Shown here in pieces: positions 26,797 through 34,402 of a DNA stretch of 64,000 nucleotides (its first letter is position 1; each line of letters opens with the position of its first letter). Both the position numbers and the translations under genes were made by a program. Location: contig JANXLU010000066.1 in NCBI GenBank assembly GCA_025354985.1, positions 1-64,000 on the forward strand, read 5' to 3'. The notes beneath the pieces are model-generated. The model was not told the DNA's origin and searched no databases. It was given only the letters and a program-made list of their open reading frames with translations. This DNA comes from Chloroflexota bacterium (GTDB taxonomy: Bacteria > Chloroflexota > Anaerolineae > J036 > Brachytrichaceae).

Positions 26797-26824
26797 TTGA
26801 CATAGAACGAATGTTCGTTATATT
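26797..26824 (+). promoter_or_regulatory. Sigma-70 promoter of the FtsK-like operon
   Basis: TTGACA (26797-26802), a 16-bp spacer and TATATT (26819-26824). The -35 is a perfect consensus and the -10 matches 5 of 6. The first LexA box lies entirely in the spacer and the second begins 3 bp after the -10, so repression would be tight. Transcription would start near 26831. Confidence 0.75.
26805..26816. promoter_or_regulatory. LexA box 1 (GAAC-N4-GTTC)
   Basis: GAACGAATGTTC is a perfect Bacillus/DinR-type SOS operator half-site pair, located between -35 and -10. Its centre is 22 bp (about two helical turns) from the centre of a second identical-type box, so two LexA dimers could bind the same DNA face. 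Confidence 0.75.
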
Positions 26825-26826
26825 TA

Positions 26827-26838
26827 GAACACCTGTTC
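26827..26838. promoter_or_regulatory. LexA box 2 (GAAC-N4-GTTC)
   Basis: GAACACCTGTTC, a second perfect GAAC-N4-GTTC site, covers the predicted transcription start. By chance one such 8-base pattern is expected roughly once in 65 kb, so two within 34 bp of a promoter is strong evidence of a real operator. Confidence 0.75.
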
Positions 26839-26884
26839 TAGATAATTCGGTTCGGCGGGCGGCTTGACCTTTTTTTACAACACC

Positions 26885-26989
26885 TGCTTTTCTCCTGCAA
26901 GCGCCCAACTCCTATTACATCTTGTGCATGACCGACGAACAGACCGTGGCATTGCATTATGCATGCCTGTTACAGGAAGGAGAAAAGCA
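26885..26989 (+). promoter_or_regulatory. Leader able to hide the Shine-Dalgarno of the FtsK-like gene
   Basis: TGCTTTTCTCC (26885-26895) is perfectly complementary to GGAGAAAAGCA (26979-26989), which includes the 3' part of the Shine-Dalgarno (GGAAGGAG, 26975-26982) and the A of the ATG. The enclosed loop of about 83 nt contains smaller GCAT-rich inverted repeats that could shorten the effective distance. This would hold translation down until the pairing is broken. Confidence 0.5.
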
Positions 26990-27969
26990 TGGCAACACGA
27001 GTTCAACGACTAAATCTCACCGCGGATCGTATTGAAGCTGTTCTGCGCGACGGACGGGCGCCTGCGCGTGTCGTAGGAGGCAAAGTATTGCCCAGTTTTG
27101 TCGAGATGTTGCTTGAACCGCAACCCGGAACAAAGGTAAGCCAGATCAAGGCCTTGTTGCAAGACATCAGCCTGGCAGTTGGTCACAACAACGTGCGTCT
27201 ATCGCAAACCGGAACTCATTTGGCTTTGCAGATCGGAAAAAACGGCGCGCGTGACGCAGTAAAGTTGACCAGTCTTCTGGAACAATGCGCCGGCACCGAA
27301 GGTTGCATTGCCGTTTTAGGCTTAAGCGAGGATGGCGCGCCGCTCATGGTGAAGATCTCCTCGCCGGAGGTCAGCCACGTATTAATCAGCGGAGCCACCG
27401 GATCAGGCAAAACCTCGTTGGCACAAAGCATGATATTGAGTCTGTGCGCCCACAACAAACCTGCAAAACTGGGGTTGATCGTTTTAGATCCGAAGCAACG
27501 TGACAACACCGAGTTTGATGAACGCGTCCTGCGTCATTTGCTGGTTCCTGTTGCCCATTCCACTGACGAAGTCTTTGAGGCGCTTGTCACCGCATGTGCA
27601 ATCATGGACATGCGCAAAATCACGCCTTATCCGGAGCCTCGTGTTGTAATCTATGCGGACGAGCTTGCCGACCTGTGCGCAACGGGTGGCGCGGAGATTC
27701 AAGACATGCTTACCCGTATTGCCGTGCGTGGACGGGAGGCAGGCGTGCATTTGGTCGTATGCACCCAAAAACCATCGAGCAAGGCAATTGGCTCCGAGCT
27801 CAAAGCGAATCTCCCCATGCGCCTTGTCGGGAAAGTCGCCTCGGTTGAGGATGCCAGGATGGCGGCGGGTCGAAGCGGCAGTGGAGCTGAAAAGTTGCGA
27901 GGTTCGGGAGATTTTATAGCGGTCACCATGGATCGGTTTATTCGTTTCCAAGCCGCTCTGTCCGACTAA
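26989..27969 (+). CDS. Soluble FtsK/SpoIIIE-type DNA translocase motor, SOS-controlled
   Basis: A 326-residue protein carrying only the FtsK motor: an alpha-like domain (about 30-110, with VEMLLEPQPGTKVSQIKAL), then the RecA-like beta domain with Walker A GATGSGKT (135-142), LIVLDPKQ, Walker B VVIYADE (219-225), VRGREAGVHLVVCTQKPSS and LPMRLVGKVASVEDARM. The membrane-spanning N-domain and the C-terminal gamma (KOPS-reading) domain of true FtsK are both absent. A strong Shine-Dalgarno sets the ATG. Two LexA boxes sit on its promoter. It is followed after 16 nt by a two-helix membrane protein. It may pump DNA during damage response; a plasmid-type transfer ATPase is the main alternative. Confidence 0.8.
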   Translation: MATRVQRLNLTADRIEAVLRDGRAPARVVGGKVLPSFVEMLLEPQPGTKVSQIKALLQDISLAVGHNNVRLSQTGTHLALQIGKNGARDAVKLTSLLEQCAGTEGCIAVLGLSEDGAPLMVKISSPEVSHVLISGATGSGKTSLAQSMILSLCAHNKPAKLGLIVLDPKQRDNTEFDERVLRHLLVPVAHSTDEVFEALVTACAIMDMRKITPYPEPRVVIYADELADLCATGGAEIQDMLTRIAVRGREAGVHLVVCTQKPSSKAIGSELKANLPMRLVGKVASVEDARMAAGRSGSGAEKLRGSGDFIAVTMDRFIRFQAALSD

Positions 27970-27985
27970 AAACACCATATCCAAC

Positions 27986-28435
27986 ATGGAAAAATATACA
28001 AAAATATCCGCATACGCAGTGTTTATCTTTGTCGGTCTGTTTGCAATAGTCGTGGGAACTCGAATAGATCAGCAAACAATTTCTCTACTGGCCGGCACCG
28101 TAATGGGGTTCCTGGTCGCGTCAGTAACAGTGGGCAGTTTCGCTTATGTCCTAGGAAGACGACGACCGGACATCCGAGAATCGTCCCAGCAAATGCGCTA
28201 CATATCGGCAGTACCACAACCGCAGCACATGTACACAATGCCACCCTATATTCAGCAATTTCAAGCCCACATGGGTTCGGCGAATCAATACAATGCGATG
28301 CTCATGCAACAGTCAGCGCCAATAACGCAGACAATGCAACTGGCACAACCGCGCAGGTTTTATACAATCGGAACGGCCGGTGCATCCGAAGAAATGACAG
28401 ACTTATACGAACAAGGTGACCGAACTGGATACTAA
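27986..28435 (+). CDS. Small two-helix membrane protein partner of the FtsK-like motor
   Basis: A 149-residue protein I cannot assign to a family. Residues 8-28 (SAYAVFIFVGLFAIVVG) and 33-56 (LLAGTVMGFLVASVTVGSFA) form two membrane helices joined by a short polar turn. An arginine cluster (LGRRRPDIRE) follows, placing the tail in the cytoplasm by the positive-inside rule. The remaining 85 residues are rich in Gln, Met, Pro and Tyr and look disordered. It starts 16 nt after the motor gene, so it is probably in the same SOS-controlled operon, and it could supply the membrane anchor the motor lacks. That role is an inference. Confidence 0.6.
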   Translation: MEKYTKISAYAVFIFVGLFAIVVGTRIDQQTISLLAGTVMGFLVASVTVGSFAYVLGRRRPDIRESSQQMRYISAVPQPQHMYTMPPYIQQFQAHMGSANQYNAMLMQQSAPITQTMQLAQPRRFYTIGTAGASEEMTDLYEQGDRTGY

Positions 28436-28444
28436 CAACACATG

Positions 28445-29968
28445 TCAGCCGTATCTGTCAAAATCTGAAATTGCGCATAGTGCGGCGGCTGTTCCGCTGA
28501 GGACCGCAAGCGGAACGCCACCTCCGGGATGAACGGATCCGCCTGAAAAATAGAGTCCCCGAATATCTGGTGCGCGATTGGCGGCTCGTTTGAAGGCCGC
28601 CAATCTGCTATTTGACGAGATACCGTAGATCGCGCCCTTGTTTCCGTTGTAGGTTGATTGAAATGTATTCGGCGTCCAGTATTGGACGACTTCGCGTGAT
28701 CCCGACAGCCCAAACCGGGATGTCATGGTCGAGTCAATTTCCTGACCATAGCCGATTGAATCTACGGACCAGTTGGAGTATTTTGTAATGTATGGCGCGT
28801 TAACCATGACAAACCAGTTGGATCTGCCTTCGGGGGCATGCTTGGTATCCGTTTTGTTGGTTGCGCAGACGTAAATAGTTGGGTCAGTCGGAGGAATTAA
28901 CTTATCAAAAATGTGGCTGTATTCAGTTTTGCTACTATTTTGCGGGCAAAAGAAAATGTTATGGTGTCGCAGCTCTGCGTGGTTAATTGAGGCCTTCATT
29001 AGCATTACAAAACCACTTGAGCTCGGTTCTGGTGAACGTTCAGAAATTGGATCTCGTTCGTGGTGTTTATGACGTAGGTTCGATTCTTTTGTCGATGCTG
29101 CTGAAATCAGATTTTCGTGCGCCCAAGTGTGGTCGGCGTCGCAAATTACTGTGTCTCCAAACAGGGGGTTGTTGTCGCCAACAAGTACTCCCTTGGTAAC
29201 GCCATTTGCAGTGACAATGCGCTGGCACGGCGTACCGTATTGAAATTGCACGCCTTTTTCAATTGCCAGGCGCTCGAGTGCAAGGGCGAGTTGATATACG
29301 CCGCCACGCGGATACCATGCTCCCATTGAAAGCTCGACATGCGCGATTACGTTTAAGGTCGCCGGCGATTGAAACGGATTGGAGCCGACATATGTTGCAA
29401 ATCTCGAAAGCAGTTGAATTAGTTTGGGGTTCGTCGTGTGTGCCGAAATGGCAGCGTGCATGTTGCGTAGCGCGTCGATTTTGAAAATGTCCCGGACGGG
29501 TAGGCGGAGAATTTCCTTAATGGTAGGCTGGCTTCGTTCTAAAAATGGCAATCTGACGGCTGAGTAAATTTCCCCGGCGTAGTGGAGAAATTTGTCGTAG
29601 CCGTCAATGTCCTTATTGCTGAAGCCGCTTTGACGCATGTTCACATGCATACTGTCCTGGTCTGATACTGCGTCAAGCAAGGTGCCGTCGGGCCACCGAT
29701 ATCGCGTTATTGGATCAAGGGGCACAAGTTCGATGTAGTCCTCGATGCGCCGATTGCTCTCGGCGAAAAGTGCCGCGAAAATGTGTTTCATTGTGATCAC
29801 CGATGGCCCGGTATCCCACCGATACCCGTCCAGCCGATACTCACCCATCTTGCCTCCTGGACGATCAAGCTTCTCAACAACGGTAACGAGCATGCCAGCA
29901 TCTGCCAACTTGATCGCTGCTGTGAGCCCGCCGATACCCGCTCCAATTATGATCGCCGATTTGGTCAT
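28445..29968 (-). CDS. Phytoene desaturase-family FAD oxidoreductase (CrtI-like)
   Basis: A 507-residue FAD-dependent desaturase/isomerase. The dinucleotide-binding motif IIGAGIGGLTAAIKLADAG is at residues 6-25, followed by VVEKLDRPGGKMGEY and DTGPSVITM. The C-terminal FAD motif GLYFSGGSVHPGGGVPLAVLSG (read in two parts) is the CrtI signature. The family adds double bonds to phytoene or modifies carotenoids (CrtN, CrtI, CrtO types). No phytoene synthase or cyclase is in the window, so the exact step is unknown. ATG 29968 is chosen since the Rossmann motif begins immediately after; an upstream in-frame start at 30034 is unlikely. Confidence 0.85.
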   Translation of the reverse strand: MTKSAIIIGAGIGGLTAAIKLADAGMLVTVVEKLDRPGGKMGEYRLDGYRWDTGPSVITMKHIFAALFAESNRRIEDYIELVPLDPITRYRWPDGTLLDAVSDQDSMHVNMRQSGFSNKDIDGYDKFLHYAGEIYSAVRLPFLERSQPTIKEILRLPVRDIFKIDALRNMHAAISAHTTNPKLIQLLSRFATYVGSNPFQSPATLNVIAHVELSMGAWYPRGGVYQLALALERLAIEKGVQFQYGTPCQRIVTANGVTKGVLVGDNNPLFGDTVICDADHTWAHENLISAASTKESNLRHKHHERDPISERSPEPSSSGFVMLMKASINHAELRHHNIFFCPQNSSKTEYSHIFDKLIPPTDPTIYVCATNKTDTKHAPEGRSNWFVMVNAPYITKYSNWSVDSIGYGQEIDSTMTSRFGLSGSREVVQYWTPNTFQSTYNGNKGAIYGISSNSRLAAFKRAANRAPDIRGLYFSGGSVHPGGGVPLAVLSGTAAALCAISDFDRYG

Positions 29969-30046
29969 ACTGGCCAGTTTAGCCGTCCTGCTAAAATTAC
30001 GGCGTTTGCGGACCAGTTCCAATTCCAAAACCAATAAACACTCGAC

Positions 30047-31534
30047 ATGACGCTATCGTGGATCACATTTCTCCCTTCAATTGGCGCGTTGGCCGTGCTG
30101 TTGGCTCCCAGAGCCTTTGCGCGAAACGTTGCACTTGCATTTTCTTTGGTGGCCTTCGTGTTGAGCGTAACGGTTGTATTCGCCTTTGACCCAGGGGCCG
30201 GAGGGTATCAATTTGTGGCGGCGACGCCGTGGCTACCGCAATTTGGTATTCAGTTTAAGCTTGGCGTGGATGGCATCAGCTTGTGGATGATGATGCTTAC
30301 AACGTTTATCTTCCCAATTGTCCTGTTCATTAGCAACATGTCAATACGTCAGAATGAAAAGACGTTTTACGCGCTGATGCTTTTGATGGAATCGGCGACG
30401 CTGGGCGTATTTTTGTCGTTGGACTTGTTTTTGTTTTATGTATTTTGGGAGTTCGCACTGGTGCCCATGTATTTCATCATCGGCCTGTTTGGTGGTGAAC
30501 GCCGTAGCTATGCATCGGTGAAATTCTTTGTCTACACGATGGCGGGCAGCGTACTCATGCTAATCGCAATACTTTGGTTGGGCCTCGGCGGGAAAACCTT
30601 TGATATGGAATTGCTGCAGCAGCAAAAATGGTTTGCGGGGGATTTGTTTCTGTTTAGTGCATTCGCATTGGCCTTTGCTATCAAAGTGCCCATGTTTCCT
30701 TTTCACTCCTGGTTGCCGGATGCACACGTCGAGGCACCCACTCCAGGATCAATCATATTGGCAGCAGTTCTGTTAAAAATGGGTGCGTACGGTCTGATTC
30801 GATTCAATCTTGGATTTTTCCCGCAAGCAAGTAAAGTCATGGCGCCGGTAATGATTGGAATTTCCGTGGTCGGAATACTGTATGGAGCCGTCGTCGCGTT
30901 TGCTCAATCAGACATGAAGAAGCTGATTGCCTATTCAAGTGTCAGTCACATGGGCTACATTGTGCTTGGAATATTTGCATTCAATGCGCTTGGCATTCAG
31001 GGTGCAATACTTCAAATGGTGAATCATGGCCTGAGCACGGGCGGATTGTTTCTGATCGTAGGTTTTATCTACGAGAGGTTACACACGCGCGAGATGAAAA
31101 ATATGGGTGGCCTTTGGAGCCGTATGCCGGTTTATGGTTCCCTGGCACTTTTATTTGTCCTATCCTCCGTTGGTTTGCCGGCACTAAATGGATTTGTGGG
31201 TGAATACGTCATTTTGCAGGGCGCATTTTTGGCCAATCCATGGGCTGCGGCGTTCGCGGCATTTGGCATGGTATTGAGCGCCATTTATCTATTGACCATG
31301 TTTCAAAAGGTATTTTTGGGGGTTTCAGCGGGCGATGCCCACGAAGCTGCTCACGGCCATGTGTCAAATGCTGTGGCCGGGCCCGTGCAGGCTCTTGCAG
31401 ACCTGTCGTTCAGGGAAATTGCCAGTACGATTCCCTTGTTGGCCTTGTGTGCACTTATCGGTCTTTATAGCTGGCCATTCTTCCGCTTGATGGGCAGCAG
31501 CGTGAGCTCGTTACTTCTTGCATCGGTCAAGTAG
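30047..31534 (+). CDS. nuoM: NADH-quinone oxidoreductase subunit M, outside a nuo operon
   Basis: A 495-residue proton-pumping membrane subunit of complex I with about 14 hydrophobic helices. Family motifs are present: GVDGISLWMMMLTTFIFP (read in part), the key Glu in YVFWEFALVPMYFIIG, FAIKVPMFPFHSWLPDAHVEAPT (read in two parts) with its lysine and His, and KKLIAYSSVSHMGYI. The length matches NuoM rather than NuoL or NuoN. No other nuo or mrp gene is in the window. It overlaps by 1 nt the GTG of an acyltransferase gene, so the two are translationally coupled. It may be a second copy or part of an unlinked complex. Confidence 0.9.
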   Translation: MTLSWITFLPSIGALAVLLAPRAFARNVALAFSLVAFVLSVTVVFAFDPGAGGYQFVAATPWLPQFGIQFKLGVDGISLWMMMLTTFIFPIVLFISNMSIRQNEKTFYALMLLMESATLGVFLSLDLFLFYVFWEFALVPMYFIIGLFGGERRSYASVKFFVYTMAGSVLMLIAILWLGLGGKTFDMELLQQQKWFAGDLFLFSAFALAFAIKVPMFPFHSWLPDAHVEAPTPGSIILAAVLLKMGAYGLIRFNLGFFPQASKVMAPVMIGISVVGILYGAVVAFAQSDMKKLIAYSSVSHMGYIVLGIFAFNALGIQGAILQMVNHGLSTGGLFLIVGFIYERLHTREMKNMGGLWSRMPVYGSLALLFVLSSVGLPALNGFVGEYVILQGAFLANPWAAAFAAFGMVLSAIYLLTMFQKVFLGVSAGDAHEAAHGHVSNAVAGPVQALADLSFREIASTIPLLALCALIGLYSWPFFRLMGSSVSSLLLASVK

Positions 31535-32664
31535 TGACGCGCACGCTCCAGATTCCCGCCCTTACAGGACTTCGAGCCGTGGCGGCCGGGATGGTGTTCT
31601 TCTTCCATTGGCTATTTGACACGCCCAACGCCTGGCCCGTAATTCCGCGTGCATTTGTTGCGCAGGGTGCGTTAGGCGTCGCCATCTTCTTTGCACTCAG
31701 TGGATTTTTGATAACTGTTCGTTATCGTGCGCCGCTCGAGGAGAAACGCGTTTCATATCGAACGTATCTGACCAAGCGATTTGTACGAATTTATCCCGTC
31801 TATTTTTTCATTCTTACGTTTTTTGTTGTAGCCCTCGGCAGGCCGGTCGGCTTTGCTCCGACGACGTTGTACCAGGGCGTTATTAACTACACCTTGATCC
31901 AGGCATTATTTCCCCCTTTGATGCTTAGCGGTGTTTCCACAGCATGGACCTTGACCATCGAGGAACTTTACTATTTGGTCGCCCCGGGTCTGATGCGCCT
32001 GATGGGGAAAGTCAATGCGCCGCTTCGACAATTGCTTTTAACGTCAATTGCGATTAGCATAATCGGATTCGTGTGTGTGCTGCTGCTTGCGCTGCTGCCC
32101 AACGTTTTGCCGGGATTCATCGTTGGCGCTGATCTGTCGTATATCGCGGGCAGCTCAATCTTTGGAAGAATCCCGGAGTTTCTTGCCGGGATGGTTGCAG
32201 GTTACTGTTACCTGCGTCGCGCACGCCTGCCATGGCTTATGCTTAATGCTCAAAAATTGGTGATGCCTGGCGCAGTATGTTTGCTGGCGGCGATCACGCT
32301 TGTTCAAGTTGCCGACGAGCCCGGCGCATGGGTGTTAAATCGGTCCCTTACTATTCTTGTTGCGCTTTGCGCGTCTTTGGTGATTCTGTTTCTTGCATGC
32401 GATGAAGCGCATTTGTCACTCATATCGCGCCTTCTTGGGTCGCGCATACTTGTTTTTGCCGGTCAAATTTCATACGTTTTGTATTTAGTTCAGCTTACCG
32501 AACCAGTGCAGTATCTATATTGGGTGGTTCTGGGTGATACTGTTCCACGTGTTCCACGTGCACTGCTGCTTTACTTGGGCGCAACGGCTCTCAGTGCACT
32601 GCTCTATTTCATTGTTGAAGTACCCTCACAACACGCTCTTTCGCGCCGGCTGTTGCGACAATGA
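31534..32664 (+). CDS. Acyltransferase 3 family membrane protein
   Basis: A 376-residue integral membrane protein of the AT3/OafA type, which moves acetyl or other acyl groups onto cell-surface sugars or lipids. The signature is at the N-terminus: LTGLRAVAAGMVFFFHW with the catalytic His, GVAIFFALSGFLITVRY, and the RxxR segment YLTKRFVRIYPVYFF. About ten helices follow. There is no C-terminal SGNH domain. The GTG start overlaps the nuoM stop (GTAGTG), suggesting co-expression, though no functional link is evident. The target is unknown. Confidence 0.88.
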   Translation: MTRTLQIPALTGLRAVAAGMVFFFHWLFDTPNAWPVIPRAFVAQGALGVAIFFALSGFLITVRYRAPLEEKRVSYRTYLTKRFVRIYPVYFFILTFFVVALGRPVGFAPTTLYQGVINYTLIQALFPPLMLSGVSTAWTLTIEELYYLVAPGLMRLMGKVNAPLRQLLLTSIAISIIGFVCVLLLALLPNVLPGFIVGADLSYIAGSSIFGRIPEFLAGMVAGYCYLRRARLPWLMLNAQKLVMPGAVCLLAAITLVQVADEPGAWVLNRSLTILVALCASLVILFLACDEAHLSLISRLLGSRILVFAGQISYVLYLVQLTEPVQYLYWVVLGDTVPRVPRALLLYLGATALSALLYFIVEVPSQHALSRRLLRQ

Positions 32665-32690
32665 AGTCCGTGCAAACGTCCCATTCCTGC

Positions 32691-33296
32691 CTACCAGAGT
32701 GCATTACCCTCCGGTTCGGCGACACACCACAGATACCAGCAGGCGATTGAAGAATACGGTGACCAACCACGTTCTGCGGCAATTCGTTGCACGGTTGATG
32801 GTGATGGCATTGCCACTAGTTGATAGGCCCGCATGATGCCTCGTTGGACGCCAATATCGGTTGCCGGCAGGATGTCCATTCGACCAAGTGCAAACATTAA
32901 TGCCATTTGAGCAGTCCACGCGCCAATGCCCCGAACATCATCCAGCATCTTGATTGCTTCGTAATCCGACGCATCTGTCAGCAAATCAAAATTTAACCTG
33001 CCGTCGGCCAACCGAAGACACAGATCTCGTAGGCTTGCGATTTTGGCCCGGCTCAGTCCCATGGATCTAAGCACCGCATCGTCCGTGGTTTCGATACCCG
33101 ATTGCGTTACCATACTGGATGATCCACTTGTCTGGCGCAACCTACCGACAATAGCACTCGCGGCTCGCGAACTAATTTGTTGTGAAACGACGCCGTTTAC
33201 AAGCGTATCAAACCAACGTGCTTTATCACGTATGAGCAATGTGCACGGGCCAATGCGTGAGATCAGATGCCGCATGATTGGGTCTGCGTGCCCCAA
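32691..33296 (-). CDS. AlkA-type DNA-3-methyladenine glycosylase (HhH-GPD)
   Basis: A base-excision repair enzyme of 201 aa. It has the HhH-GPD fold: LVNGVVSQQISSRAASAIVGRL (read in part) is the first helix pair, and the helix-hairpin-helix LDDVRGIGAWTAQMALMF precedes the catalytic Asp in LPATDIGVQRG. It lacks the iron-sulfur cluster of Nth and the N-terminal domain of E. coli AlkA, as in short bacterial AlkA proteins. The start is uncertain: similarity to relatives seems to continue a few residues upstream (AILHLGHADP), so a CTG at 33302 is possible besides the TTG at 33296 and ATG at 33275. No LexA box was found upstream. Confidence 0.85.
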   Translation of the reverse strand: MGHADPIMRHLISRIGPCTLLIRDKARWFDTLVNGVVSQQISSRAASAIVGRLRQTSGSSSMVTQSGIETTDDAVLRSMGLSRAKIASLRDLCLRLADGRLNFDLLTDASDYEAIKMLDDVRGIGAWTAQMALMFALGRMDILPATDIGVQRGIMRAYQLVAMPSPSTVQRIAAERGWSPYSSIACWYLWCVAEPEGNALW

Positions 33297-33444
33297 GTGC
33301 AGAATTGCCGTGTCGTGAATAAACGGTATTATCCATCAAGCTCGTGTCCACCAAGCTCGCATCCATGTAACCTGTAGAATGTTTCAAAGTTAGGCAGCTT
33401 GCAATATCGGCTGATCGTTCAAAGATTTTTACAAGGAGTCAATC

Positions 33445-34344
33445 ATGCAAATCGGAATTTACGGACTGGGACGGATGGGTGCCAATATGGCGCGTCGTTG
33501 GCACAAGGATGGACATGACGTCATTGCAAGCAACCGTAGCCCGGGACCAATTGACGAACTTAAGTCAGAAGGACTGCGAGGCGCATATACCCTGGATGAA
33601 TTGGTTAATTCTCTCGCAAGTCCGCGTGCGATTTGGGTGATGGTTCCAAGCGGCAAGGTAACCGACGATGCCATTACCAAATTGCTCAGCCTTGTTGCGC
33701 CAGGCGACACGATTGTGGACAGCGGGAACAGCAATTGGCGCGATAGCAAAAGGCATGCCGTTGAGTGTCAGGCCAAGGGCGTGAACTTCATGGATCAGGG
33801 CACGTCCGGTGGCATATGGGGATTGACCAACGGCTATTGTTTGATGATCGGCGGATCCGAGGACACATTCAAGCGTTTAGATCCAGCCTTTAAAACGTTG
33901 GCACCCGAAGGCAAATATTACGTGCATTGCGGCGCAGCCGGTTCAGGGCACTTTACCAAGATGGTGCACAACGGCATTGAATACGGCATGATGCAAAGCT
34001 ATGCGGAAGGCTTTGAGATTTTGGAAAAGAGCGAATTTGGGCTCAAGCTTGATACAATTGCCGAGGCATGGCGGCAAGGTTCCGTTGTACGATCGTGGCT
34101 TCTAGATCTGCTCGCAGACGCATTGAAGGATGATCCAAACCTGGACTCGGTAAAAGGATATGTTGAAGATTCTGGCGAAGGACGCTGGACCATTCAAGCT
34201 GCCATAGATGAAGATGTGCCGGCGCCAGTTATAACGATGAGCCTGTTCGCACGATTTGCCAGCCGTCAGACGGAGAGTTTTGCGGCAAAAGTTACCGCCA
34301 TGATGCGCAAGGGATTTGGCGGTCACGCGATCAAGTCCAAGTAA
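33445..34344 (+). CDS. gnd: 6-phosphogluconate dehydrogenase, short (GndA-like) type
   Basis: A 299-residue oxidative decarboxylase that makes ribulose 5-phosphate, CO2 and NAD(P)H from 6-phosphogluconate. The Rossmann motif IYGLGRMGANMARRW opens the protein; VDSGNSNWRDS and the substrate motif MDQGTSGGIWGL follow; the catalytic lysine is in GSGHFTKMVHNGIEYGMMQ. At 299 residues it belongs to the short, often NAD-preferring class (YqeC-like) rather than the 470-residue NADP form. The Shine-Dalgarno AAGGAG precedes the ATG. It lies 58 nt upstream of zwf on the same strand, completing the oxidative pentose phosphate pair. Confidence 0.92.
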   Translation: MQIGIYGLGRMGANMARRWHKDGHDVIASNRSPGPIDELKSEGLRGAYTLDELVNSLASPRAIWVMVPSGKVTDDAITKLLSLVAPGDTIVDSGNSNWRDSKRHAVECQAKGVNFMDQGTSGGIWGLTNGYCLMIGGSEDTFKRLDPAFKTLAPEGKYYVHCGAAGSGHFTKMVHNGIEYGMMQSYAEGFEILEKSEFGLKLDTIAEAWRQGSVVRSWLLDLLADALKDDPNLDSVKGYVEDSGEGRWTIQAAIDEDVPAPVITMSLFARFASRQTESFAAKVTAMMRKGFGGHAIKSK

Positions 34345-34402
34345 ATGCTGGGTCATCTGCACATTACTGTGTATGCAGTTGGCGCCCAAGTAAGGAAGAT
34401 AA

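Noticed and set aside
26989-28435. Plasmid or ICE transfer region around the FtsK-like gene
   Set aside because: No integrase, relaxase, replication gene, att repeat or composition change is visible, and the flanking genes (rnz, carotenoid desaturase) are ordinary chromosomal genes.
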